A stretch of DNA of 60,675 bases from Microvirga massiliensis (GTDB lineage Bacteria > Pseudomonadota > Alphaproteobacteria > Rhizobiales > Beijerinckiaceae). The notes beneath the pieces are model-generated. The model did not search any database. It was not told where the DNA came from and worked only from the letters and a program-made list of their open reading frames with translations. Position 1 is the first letter of the stretch, and the number at the start of each line of letters is the position of its first letter. Positions 43,837 to 51,756 of the stretch are shown here, in pieces. The DNA is taken from the NCBI RefSeq assembly GCF_001006805.1, contig NZ_LN811352.1, positions 494,954 to 555,628 of the forward strand, read 5' to 3'. Made by a program: the position numbers and the translations under genes.

Positions 43837-45224
43837 TGATGACAGATCCCCGCAGGCGCCTTTCCTCGAAACCGTGGTGCGCGCGTATCGCGGCCGCTGC
43901 GGTCGCCGCCTCAGCGGCCGGTCTCGGCCTTGCACGGGCTGATCCCGGCGAGAACACGGCGGCACCAACGCCTGGGTCCGTCTTCGATGCCGCGCACTGG
44001 CGCAACGTGTTTGCACGGCCTCGGGAGATCCCGGCGCCGCAGGATAATCCGACCACGCCCGAGAAGGTGGCGCTTGGCCGCCAGCTCTTCGACGATGTTC
44101 GGCTCTCCGGTTCGAACGGCGTCGCCTGTTCGTCCTGTCATCAGCCGGAGCTTTCGTTCTCCGATGGCGTGCCGCGCCGCATCGGGCTCGCAGGCGAGCC
44201 GCTCGCACGGCGTACGCCGCCGCTGTGGAATCTCGCATGGGGCCTCACCTTCTTCTGGGATGGGCGTGCCACCTCGCTCGAAGACCAAGTCCGCTTTCCC
44301 GTCGAGAATCGCCACGAGATGGGTGGTAATATCACCGAGACGGCAACCGAACTCGCGCGCGACGCCGGCATGCGTGCGAAGTTCGCGACGGCCTTTCGTG
44401 ACGATCCAGCCGTCACGCCCGCCAACATCGCGAAGGCGGTGGCTGCATACGAGCGCACCCTCGTTTCGCCGGGGACTCGTTTCGACCGCTGGGTCGAAGG
44501 TGATGATACCGCGTTGAGCTCAGACGAGCGTGCCGGCTTGATGCTGTTCGTCGGAAAGGCAGGATGTGCCGCTTGCCACACCGGCTGGCGGTTCACCGAC
44601 GAGGCGTTCCACGATATTGGATTGGCGACCGCCGGGCCGGACCGGGGACGCGGAAGCGTGCTCGATCTGCCGGCAGCAGACCATGCGTTCAAGACACCAT
44701 CCTTGCGCGAGAGAGTCTGGACCGCGCCGTACCTGCATGACGGCTCGCTGAACAGTCTGGAGGATGTGGTCGCGCATTATGTGGGTCGTGTTCAGAGGCG
44801 ACCGACACTTTCCGGCGACCTGAAGCCTGCGCTCAACCTCACCGAGAACGAGCGAGACCAGCTAGTTGCCTTTCTGGCCAGCCTATCGAGCGAGGATCCT
44901 CCCCGCCCGCTCGGACTGCCCTCACGCGTGCAGATGGCAGGCTCAGCGATGGATCGACCTCCCGTGTCGGCAGGCACGGTCGGTCAGAGGGACCGCCGCT
45001 TCACGCCGGGCGCCGTTGCCTTGAAGAAGGGCGAGGCACTCACGATCGTGAACGACGACACGCGAACGCACAACGTGCGCATTGACGACCCCCGGCTTAG
45101 TTTCTCGTCCGACGCCCAGGCACCGGGCGGTCGGGTCGTTGTTACATTCCCGGAGACCGGCCAGTTCCGATTGATCTGCGGCATCCATCCAGAAATGCGC
45201 CTCGACGCCGTCGTTTCCGAGTGA
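43836..45224 (+). CDS. Diheme cytochrome c peroxidase/MauG-like protein fused to a cupredoxin domain
   Basis: A 462-residue periplasmic protein. After a signal peptide come two heme c sites (CSSCH and CAACH) within a di-heme peroxidase fold (ALGRQLFDDVRLSGSNGVAC; FFWDGRATSLEDQ; FKTPSLRERVWTAPYLHDGSL). Residues ~375-462 form a plastocyanin-like domain with copper ligands His in TRTHNVRID and Cys, His, Met in CGIHPEM. Such a fusion could pass electrons from the copper site to the peroxidase hemes. It starts at ATG 43836 and heads the redox pair that follows. Confidence 0.85.
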   Translation: MMTDPRRRLSSKPWCARIAAAAVAASAAGLGLARADPGENTAAPTPGSVFDAAHWRNVFARPREIPAPQDNPTTPEKVALGRQLFDDVRLSGSNGVACSSCHQPELSFSDGVPRRIGLAGEPLARRTPPLWNLAWGLTFFWDGRATSLEDQVRFPVENRHEMGGNITETATELARDAGMRAKFATAFRDDPAVTPANIAKAVAAYERTLVSPGTRFDRWVEGDDTALSSDERAGLMLFVGKAGCAACHTGWRFTDEAFHDIGLATAGPDRGRGSVLDLPAADHAFKTPSLRERVWTAPYLHDGSLNSLEDVVAHYVGRVQRRPTLSGDLKPALNLTENERDQLVAFLASLSSEDPPRPLGLPSRVQMAGSAMDRPPVSAGTVGQRDRRFTPGAVALKKGEALTIVNDDTRTHNVRIDDPRLSFSSDAQAPGGRVVVTFPETGQFRLICGIHPEMRLDAVVSE

Positions 45225-45410
45225 CGAGGTAAGGCCTGGATCGGCGCATGGCGGACAGTGTCAAATAGCCCCCTTGCATCCGTCCCGGCGGAGAAAGAGC
45301 CCTGCCCTCCTGTTCCCCGTCCAGGCCGGCGCTCACGCAGTTGTGTTGGAATGGGCCCGTCTGCAGCACCGTCCCGGGTGTATCGTCGTGCAGCGCGACA
45401 GGAAATATCC

Positions 45411-46241
45411 ATGATCGGACAAGCTGCAGTCGCCATTCGCCGGCACTCGATTATCGTTCGGGTGACCCATTGGATCAATACGCTCTGTCTGTTGATCCTC
45501 CTGTTGAGCGGCCTCCAGATCTTCAACGCCCATCCGGCGCTCTACTGGGGACAGGCTTCGACCTTCGACGATCCGGTGCTGGCGCTGACAGCAGCCGAGG
45601 ACGGCGCGCGGGGGATCGTCGGAGTTACAACCATCCTCGGCCATTCCTTCGATACCACTGGCATTCTTGGAGCTTCGACGGGATACGACGGCGCGATCCG
45701 CGCGCGCGGCTTTCCGTCCTGGCTGACCCTGCCGAGTTACCAGGATCTGGCGACCGGCCGCCGCTGGCATTTCTTCTTCGCCTGGCTACTTGTCGCAAAC
45801 GGCGCCGTCTACCTGCTGCACAGTCTTCTGAGCGGCCACCTGCGTCGTGACCTCCTGCCGACCGGCGAACAGATCAGGCAGATCGGGCGCTCGATCCGCG
45901 AGCATCTGCTCCTGCGTTTTCCGGCCGGCGATGAGGCGCGGCACTACAACGTGCTTCAAAAGCTGGCCTACCTGTTCGTGGCCCTCGTGCTGCTCCCTCT
46001 CATGGTCCTCAGCGGCCTGACGATGTCACCCGGGATCAATGCCGCTTTCCCCGAGCTCCTGACCTTGTTCGGTGGGCGGCAATCCGCGCGCACCATCCAC
46101 TTCGTGGCCGCAACCGGCCTCGTGCTGTTCGTGATCGTCCACATCGCCATGGTCCTGTTCTCCGGAGCCTGGAACAACCTGCGTTCCATGGTCACCGGGG
46201 CTTATGTCCTTCCGGGAGGTCGTCTTGCGCCCCGTTCCTGA
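45411..46241 (+). CDS. Cytochrome b561-family membrane protein
   Basis: A 276-residue membrane protein with four or five helices. His heme ligands are in VRVTHWINTLCLLILLLSGLQI, the RRWHFFFAWLL region and IHFVAATGLVLFVIVHIAMVLFSG. It is of the type that anchors periplasmic molybdoenzymes and passes electrons to or from quinone. ATG 45411 follows AGGAAATATCC. Its end overlaps the molybdoenzyme gene by 38 nt, so the two are co-translated. Confidence 0.85.
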   Translation: MIGQAAVAIRRHSIIVRVTHWINTLCLLILLLSGLQIFNAHPALYWGQASTFDDPVLALTAAEDGARGIVGVTTILGHSFDTTGILGASTGYDGAIRARGFPSWLTLPSYQDLATGRRWHFFFAWLLVANGAVYLLHSLLSGHLRRDLLPTGEQIRQIGRSIREHLLLRFPAGDEARHYNVLQKLAYLFVALVLLPLMVLSGLTMSPGINAAFPELLTLFGGRQSARTIHFVAATGLVLFVIVHIAMVLFSGAWNNLRSMVTGAYVLPGGRLAPRS

Positions 46242-47001
46242 TCGACGGAGTTTTCTGAAGCGAAGCATCGCTTTAGCCGGGACACTGGCGCTCGGCGGAT
46301 GCGACCGCCTGCCCGAGCTGCCTTGGTTCCGCCGGGTCCTGGATAGCGCGGAAGCCGTGACGCACAAGGCCCAGAGACTGGCTCTCGGCTCGGACGCCCT
46401 CGCCCGCGAATACACGGAGGCGGATCTCTCACCGATATTCAGGGCGAATGGGTCAACTTCGGTCGACGACTTCGATTATCAGATCCTCGCCGAGAATGGT
46501 TTCGCCGGTTGGCGATTGCAGGTCGACGGTCTGGTCGAACGGCCTCGGCAATTCTCTCTCGATGAGCTTCGTTCGATGCCATCGCGGACGCAGATCACGC
46601 GTCACGATTGCGTAGAGGGTTGGAGCTGCATCGGAAAGTGGAAGGGTGTCCCACTGAGATACGTGCTGGAGAACGTCGGCATGCAGCCCAAGGCCCGATA
46701 CGTCGTGTTCCGCTGCGCGGACGCGCTCGAGCCGACGATGGACGGCACCGGACAATATTACGAGAGCATCGGGCTCGATGATGCCTATCATCCGCAGACG
46801 ATCCTGGCATACGAAATGAACGATCGCCCTCTGCCCATCCCGCACGGCGCGCCGCTGCGCGTGCGGGTGGAGCGCCAGCTCGGCTACAAGATGGCGAAAT
46901 ACGTCATGCGGATCGAGGCGGTCGAGAGTCTCGCCGAAATCGGCCGCGGACGCGGGGGGTTCTGGGAGGATCGAGGCTATGAATGGTACGCTGGAATTTG
47001 A
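46204..47001 (+). CDS. Molybdopterin-dependent oxidoreductase (YedY/sulfite oxidase-like)
   Basis: A 265-residue protein with a Tat-type signal (DRRSFLKRSIALAGTLALGGC). The molybdenum-binding Cys is in TRHDCVEGWSCIGKWKGVPL. Other family parts: LQVDGLVERPRQFSLDELRSMP, GQYYESIGLDDAYHPQTILAYEMNDRPLP, GAPLRVRVERQLGYKMAKYV. It resembles the catalytic subunit MsrP/YedY and related enzymes, paired with a b-type cytochrome. Substrate unknown (methionine sulfoxide, sulfite or another). Confidence 0.87.
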   Translation: MSFREVVLRPVPDRRSFLKRSIALAGTLALGGCDRLPELPWFRRVLDSAEAVTHKAQRLALGSDALAREYTEADLSPIFRANGSTSVDDFDYQILAENGFAGWRLQVDGLVERPRQFSLDELRSMPSRTQITRHDCVEGWSCIGKWKGVPLRYVLENVGMQPKARYVVFRCADALEPTMDGTGQYYESIGLDDAYHPQTILAYEMNDRPLPIPHGAPLRVRVERQLGYKMAKYVMRIEAVESLAEIGRGRGGFWEDRGYEWYAGI

Positions 47002-47440
47002 GCAGTCGAAATGTATACGAAATCAGCTGCAATCCGCGAGTACGTAAGCCTGCATCATGCAAGAGTAGGTGCAACTTCGGAGAGCCCAGTGTTTCCCCCT
47101 CACCCGGACGCTTCGCATCCGACATCTCCCTCGGGGGGGAGAGGCGATGTGCAGGCCGCGCCGCCTCACCTCTTCCTTGACGGGAGAGGTCGACGCCCGA
47201 AGGGCGGCGGGTGAGGGTGGCAGCGCCAACCCCGCAAGCACAGCGCGTCGCCACGCTTGATGAAAGAGCACATCATCAACAGCGTTCGCGCGCAACCCAT
47301 TCACAAGAAAGAGTGAGTGTAACGAGCGTCCGAGGTCACACAGTGAACATAAGCCTCGATCCCAAGCAATATCCAAACGCTATAGCCCTAGATAGCGCCT
47401 CGGGAATCCTGATTCATGCATGCTTACAAAGGAGCGCGAC
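47002..47440. other. Intergenic region with dispersed repeat
   Basis: The 439 bases hold the repeat copy at 47089-47123 and further low-complexity CTCACC/GGTGAG sequence to about 47220 that can fold on itself (CCCTCACCCGG against CGGGTGAGGG). No gene is recognised. Confidence 0.45.
47089..47123 (+). repeat. Dispersed repeat CCCTCACCCGGACGCTTCG, copy 2
   Basis: GTGTTTCC then CCCTCACCCGGACGCTTCG then CATCCGAC; inverted relative to 40115-40150. A GGCGGGTGAGGGTGG at 47207-47221 forms the other arm of a long imperfect hairpin. Confidence 0.6.
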
Positions 47441-48070
47441 ATGATCAACTCTACCACTCCTGGCTTCCGTGCAACTGTAGCTGCCCTTGGTTTCGCAGGC
47501 TTCATTCTGTCATCGACGGCCTGGTCACAAACCTCCAGTTCCGTTCGCATCCGGGGCACGATCGAGCAGGTCAATGGTGAAACCCTCCACGTGAAGACTC
47601 GCAGCGGAGCTGACGCTGCCGTCCAACTCGCAACCGACGCAACGGTGACCGGCCTGGTCGAGGCATCCTGGGCCGACATCAAGCCCGGCAGCTACGTTGG
47701 CACTGCGGCCGTCGAACAACCGACCGGTAATTTGAAATCGATTGAAGTTCAGGTCTTTCCCGAGTCCATGCGCGGCGTTGGCGAAGGTCATCGCGAGTAT
47801 GATCTCGGCCCGAAGAGCTCGATGACGAACGGGACTGTCGGGCAAGTGGTTCAAGCAGGCGATGGGCGCACATTGACGATCATGTATCAGGGCAAGGAAA
47901 AAACCGTCGTGGTTCCTCCCGATGCGCCGATCGTTACCTATGTTCCATCCGACAGGACCGACCTCGCACCGGGCGCCAAGGTCATCGTCACTGCAATGAA
48001 GCGTCCTGACGGAATGCTGCAAGCAAGTCGTGTTCTCGTGGGCAAGAACGGCCTCGAGCCGCCCATGTAG
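47441..48070 (+). CDS. DUF5666-like secreted protein
   Basis: A 209-residue protein: signal peptide (ATVAALGFAGFILSSTAWS), then two OB-like beta domains: IRGTIEQVNGETLHVKTRSGADAAVQL... and NGTVGQVVQAGDGRTLTIMYQGKEKTVVV, each followed by a DLAPGAKVIV/DIKPGSYVGT turn. This repeats the DUF5666 fold. ATG 47441 is supported by AAAGGAGCGCGAC. Role unknown; it is probably periplasmic. Confidence 0.65.
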   Translation: MINSTTPGFRATVAALGFAGFILSSTAWSQTSSSVRIRGTIEQVNGETLHVKTRSGADAAVQLATDATVTGLVEASWADIKPGSYVGTAAVEQPTGNLKSIEVQVFPESMRGVGEGHREYDLGPKSSMTNGTVGQVVQAGDGRTLTIMYQGKEKTVVVPPDAPIVTYVPSDRTDLAPGAKVIVTAMKRPDGMLQASRVLVGKNGLEPPM

Positions 48071-48131
48071 GTGCCGGAGACGAGCATTCGGAAACTCTCC
48101 ACTGCCTCGTTGCGGCATGGTTCTTGACGCC

Positions 48132-48161
48132 AAAATGAAAGCGGCCCCGCTCGGGGGCCGC
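48132..48161 (-). terminator. Rho-independent terminator of the Arg-rich secreted protein gene
   Basis: Hairpin GCGGCCCC / GGGGCCGC with a 5-nt loop (48141-48161). Read on the minus strand it is followed by TTTCATTTT, a U-rich tail. It starts 28 nt after the stop at 48189, and may also stop the convergent DUF5666 transcript. Confidence 0.7.
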
Positions 48162-48188
48162 GTATAGCCTGAAATCGACATTCCAAAA

Positions 48189-48479
48189 TCAGCGGCAGAT
48201 CCGCCGCTCGGTCAGGACGCGATCGCCGAATCGGTTAATCCGGCGAGAGACAACAATGCGGCAATCCGGACTGACCGCTCGCCGCACGATCCGCCTTTCG
48301 ACCACGGGTCGCTCGACGCGACGCTCGATGATGCGACGCTCCACGCGCGGTCGATAGCCGTCGTGATATCCATATTGTGCCTGGGCCGGAGCTGCTGTCA
48401 TGAAAGCAGTACTACCGAGAACGAGTGCAGCCAGGCCAGCAGGGAACAAGCCCTTCAATTGCGATGCGAACATCTTCAT
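48189..48479 (-). CDS. Secreted Arg-rich protein with C-terminal Cys pair
   Basis: A 96-residue protein: signal peptide (LFPAGLAALVLGSTAFMTAAPAQA), then YGYHDGYRP, a run of RRIIERRVERPVVERRIVRR, and an end segment DCRIVVSRRINRFGDRVLTE then RRICR with two Cys about 23 residues apart. ATG 48479 follows AAGGACAAAC. The end segment resembles that of the protein at 53623-53961. Likely periplasmic; function unknown. Confidence 0.6.
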   Translation of the reverse strand: MKMFASQLKGLFPAGLAALVLGSTAFMTAAPAQAQYGYHDGYRPRVERRIIERRVERPVVERRIVRRAVSPDCRIVVSRRINRFGDRVLTERRICR

Positions 48480-48657
48480 CTGTTTGTCCTTTGCAATCAC
48501 ATCAGCGCCAACGGAAATCAGCATCGCGCAGGCAGGTTGAACCATCCCTGAATGCGTCCTTCAGAATTCGTTGAGGCTTCGAAATGCTGAACTCGGATGG
48601 CAGCTCGTTCGCAGAGCCTGTGCTTGGCGACACAGGCATTCGCGATGCGTCACCACG

Positions 48658-49083
48658 TCAGGAGCGCCGATAGGGATAGCACCGGGTGCGATCCAGAGTG
48701 AGGCCGAAGTGCTTGCCCAATATCGCGATGGCTGACTCGTGCTCCGGATAAGGATCACTGTTTCCAGGCCCGACGATGATCGGCCGGAACGCTGGATCAT
48801 GGCCGTCGTACGGCGGGAGCATGGCCGTCGCAAGCCCGTTGCCCTCGTCGTCCCGAAGGGTCAAAAAGATTGGCATGATGCGCTGTAGGTGCGCCTTCAG
48901 CCCGATATTCCGCTCGACGGAGACACTGGGCGGCGGAGCATAGCTTGCAGTTGCCTGCTCACGCGCCAGCCTGAAATGCTTCTCGACGGCGTGATCCATC
49001 AAATCGGATTCCAGAGCAGCTTCCGCTTCCGTCTCGATTCGAAACCACGTCTTCCGGCCTGGAGCATCGCATACGAATTGCAT
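48658..49083 (-). CDS. Hypothetical protein (141 aa)
   Basis: A 141-residue soluble protein. N-terminal FVCDAPGRKTWFRIETEAEAALESDLMDHAVEKHFRLA has a strand-helix pattern; later RNIGLKAHLQRIMPIFLTLRDDEGNGLATAMLPPYDGHDPAFRP and AIAILGKHFGLTLDRTRCYPYRR. The composition and frame are convincing and ATG 49083 fits, but I recognise no family. Confidence 0.6.
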   Translation of the reverse strand: MQFVCDAPGRKTWFRIETEAEAALESDLMDHAVEKHFRLAREQATASYAPPPSVSVERNIGLKAHLQRIMPIFLTLRDDEGNGLATAMLPPYDGHDPAFRPIIVGPGNSDPYPEHESAIAILGKHFGLTLDRTRCYPYRRS

Positions 49084-49199
49084 GGCTCTCCCCGTTTCGA
49101 GGAAGCCCCCGTTTCAGTTTAACCATGCGGTGTGCTGCTGAGAATGGGTTTTGCTGCGGCCATCCGCCCGGGCGCCAAGCGACCGGGCCGGCAAAGACG

Positions 49200-49583
49200 T
49201 CACGCGGCTTCCGTATGACACGGTTGGCTGGCAAGGATCTTGCGAAGAGCCTTGGCCAAGGACTCGAAATCAAACGGTTTCTGGAGTGCCGGGCGGTCGC
49301 GGAAGCGCAGTGGAAGGCTCGTCGCACCATAGCCGGTCGCAAAGATGAACGGGATGCCGCGCTCGCTCAGCACATCCGCCACCGGGAAGATCACGGCTCC
49401 GCCGAGATTGATGTCGAGAATGGCCGCATCGAGCTCAGTGTGAGCGAGATCGAGGGCGTCCTTGATCTTCGCGACCGGTCCGACAACCTCACTGCCGAAC
49501 TCGAGCACCATGTCCTCGAAGAGCATGGCGATCACGGCTTCGTCCTCGACGACGAGAACGCGGCAACGGGGCTTCCGACTCAC
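49200..49583 (-). CDS. Single-domain response regulator
   Basis: A 127-residue receiver domain: RVLVVEDEAVIAMLFEDMVLEFG (acidic pocket), phospho-acceptor Asp in ELDAAILDINLGG, the conserved Thr/Ala region IPFIFATGYG, and the Lys in ALQKPFDFESL. No output domain. GTG 49583 is chosen because GAGGAGG sits 5 nt upstream; ATG 49631 lacks a site. Stand-alone receivers of this type in Hyphomicrobiales take part in stress or phosphorelay signalling. A partner kinase is not obvious nearby. Confidence 0.82.
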   Translation of the reverse strand: MSRKPRCRVLVVEDEAVIAMLFEDMVLEFGSEVVGPVAKIKDALDLAHTELDAAILDINLGGAVIFPVADVLSERGIPFIFATGYGATSLPLRFRDRPALQKPFDFESLAKALRKILASQPCHTEAA

Positions 49584-49784
49584 CAGTTCCTCCTCGGATG
49601 GGCGGATCAAATGGCCCCGGTTAACGGCCATGCTGCGGGTGAGTTCCCAAGGACCGTGGCTTTGGATCGCCCTGGTGCCGGCGGATATGGTCCGGCGATC
49701 GGTGCCCGGACATACCACTGACGCAGGCTACTCCATCCCCGAACCTGCCCGGTCAGGAGCAGTTTCTCTCCGGGCGGGGCCGGA

Positions 49785-50075
49785 TCAGTGCAGCGGGACC
49801 CCGGCAAACATCTTTGCGGACGTCATTTCCTGCTGAAGATCCGCGAGGCGCTGCACCAGGGGTTGCCGCTCCCGTGCATGGCGCTCCTCCAGCTGAGCCA
49901 GGAAGCGTTCTTTCAAGACTCTCGGCCCCGACCATTGCCCCAGCCGGTCCCGCTCCGCGCGATACCGCGCCTCGACATCGGCGAGGGCTTGGAGGGCGCC
50001 GAGAATTTCGGGCGTGAGGTCGGACGCACCAACTTCGGGCGAGGTTGGGGACTCACGAATGCTGGCGGGTGACAC
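49785..50075 (-). CDS. Small coiled-coil protein (96 aa)
   Basis: GTG 50075 follows GGGAGGTCCCTC, a strong site. The protein has a Ser/Pro start (SPASIRESPTSPEVG), then charged helices: LTPEILGALQALADVEARYRAERDRLGQW and RFLAQLEERHARERQPLVQRLADLQQEM, predicted coiled coil. No signal peptide. No family recognised. Confidence 0.5.
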   Translation of the reverse strand: MSPASIRESPTSPEVGASDLTPEILGALQALADVEARYRAERDRLGQWSGPRVLKERFLAQLEERHARERQPLVQRLADLQQEMTSAKMFAGVPLH

Positions 50076-50317
50076 GAGGGACCTCCCTCGGCTGACGAAG
50101 GCCGAGCTTACCTCTTCCGCCCCGGAATGGGGAGAATGTTGTCTCGCAGCGCAGCAGAGGGGCTGGGCTCTCCCGGGTCGCCCCAGCCGGAGATTCCTGC
50201 GGCTGTTCATTCCCTCGTTAGGAGCCGAACCAGTCCATGGTTGCGTCACGCTGCCGGTTCGCGCGTATGGTGCTGCGACTGGAGGACAAACGGTCCCGCG
50301 ATGCTACTCTTTGCGCC

Positions 50318-51595
50318 ATGTCGGACCTCGTTTCTCCTCTGGACCACGTGCGCGCGGCACTTCTGGCGGTCGTCCTGTGCACCGTCCTTGCCGCTGGGCT
50401 TCCGCCTGCAAGGGCTCAAGCACCCGATGCGCGCCAAGCGGTCGAGGCGCAGTTCCGAGACTGGCTCGTGCAGACGGTCTGGCTCGATGCGCAGAAGCGG
50501 GGCGTCTCGCGGGAGACGTTCGATCGCGCTTTTGCGGCGATCACCCTCGACTGGGACCTCCCGGAACTCCAGATTCCCGGCCGGCCCGCGGCACCGGGCG
50601 AACAAAAGCAGGCGGAGTTCCAGAGCCCGGGCCGCTACTTCGCGGAGGCCCAACTCGCCTCGCTCACCAAGACCGGGAGCGGTCTCCTGAAGCGTTGGGA
50701 ATCGATCCTCGTGGCGATCGAGCAGCTTTATGGCGTCCCGCGCGAGATCGTTGTGGCGATCTGGGGACGGGAGTCGCATTTCGGCCGGGTGGCCCCGCGG
50801 CACCAAGCCCTGAGGGTCCTCTCAACCCAGGCCTTCCTGGGGCGTCGGGGCGCCTTGTACTACCCTGAGCTTCTCGCGGCATTGGTGATCCTCGAGGAGG
50901 ATCATCTGCCTGGAGAGACCCTCCTGTCCTCCTGGGCCGGCGCCATGGGCCAGCCGCAGCTCCTGCCCTCGAAGTTCCTGCGTTTTGCGGTTGACGGAGA
51001 CGGCGATGGTCGGCGCGACATCTGGCGCTCCGTGCCCGACGCGTTGGCTTCCATCGCGAATTATCTGCGGGAGCACGGATGGAGGCCGGGTCAAGGCTGG
51101 GGCATTGAGGTCCACGTGCCTGCGAGCGTCTCCTGCACCCTCGAGGGGCCGCGGCAGGGCCGGCCCGCGCGGGAATGGGCGCGCCTCGGCATCACGCGTG
51201 TGGGTGGCGCGGCCCTCCCACCGGAGAGCCGCAATACAACTGCATTCCTGCTCATGCCGGCCGGTCGCCTGGGCCCGTCGTTCCTCGTCTCGGAAAACTT
51301 CTACGTCCTGAAGCAGTACAACGAATCCGACCTCTATGCCCTCTTCATCGGTCATCTTGCCGACCGGTTGCGCGGCGCCTCCGCCCTGACCGGCCACTGG
51401 TCACCACTCGATCTCATGAAGCGAAGTGATATCTGGGCCATGCAGAAACGCCTGCAGGCCGAAGGTTACGATGTCGGCAAGGTAGATGGCCTGGTCGGTT
51501 TTGCGACGCGCACCGCAATTGGCCAGTGGCAAGCCAGGGGTCAGCGTCAGGAGACCTGCTTCCCGGATGCGGCCCTGATCGAAGCGTTCCGCTGA
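50318..51595 (+). CDS. Lytic murein transglycosylase (MltB family) with peptidoglycan-binding domain
   Basis: A 425-residue periplasmic enzyme: signal peptide (AALLAVVLCTVLAAGLPPARA), then the transglycosylase domain with catalytic Glu in IVVAIWGRESHFGRV, GAMGQPQLLPSKFLRFAVDGDGDGRRDIW and DALASIANYLREHGW. A C-terminal PG_binding_1 domain is at about residues 365-425 (IWAMQKRLQAEGYDVGKVDGLVGFATRTAI). It cleaves the glycan strand to 1,6-anhydro products. ATG 50318 directly precedes the signal region; the ATG at 50237 adds 27 residues that do not fit. Confidence 0.9.
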   Translation: MSDLVSPLDHVRAALLAVVLCTVLAAGLPPARAQAPDARQAVEAQFRDWLVQTVWLDAQKRGVSRETFDRAFAAITLDWDLPELQIPGRPAAPGEQKQAEFQSPGRYFAEAQLASLTKTGSGLLKRWESILVAIEQLYGVPREIVVAIWGRESHFGRVAPRHQALRVLSTQAFLGRRGALYYPELLAALVILEEDHLPGETLLSSWAGAMGQPQLLPSKFLRFAVDGDGDGRRDIWRSVPDALASIANYLREHGWRPGQGWGIEVHVPASVSCTLEGPRQGRPAREWARLGITRVGGAALPPESRNTTAFLLMPAGRLGPSFLVSENFYVLKQYNESDLYALFIGHLADRLRGASALTGHWSPLDLMKRSDIWAMQKRLQAEGYDVGKVDGLVGFATRTAIGQWQARGQRQETCFPDAALIEAFR

Positions 51596-51756
51596 GGCTC
51601 GCGCGCCCGGGCGTGAGACACGTCACTCCATCGCCAGCACAGGCAGAACCGCAATCTCGATCGGAGACTTACTCCGGGTCGCAATGTTGATCGGGAGGTG
51701 GGCAGCCAGAAAACACGAGACGCCTTGATCTGGCAGGGCGCCTCTTATGCTCCAGG

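Noticed and set aside
47089..47221. Possible structured RNA or riboswitch upstream of the DUF5666-like gene
   Set aside because: The fold comes from a dispersed repeat arm pair; the same sequence occurs at 40.1 kb after unrelated genes, and it is over 200 nt from the start codon.
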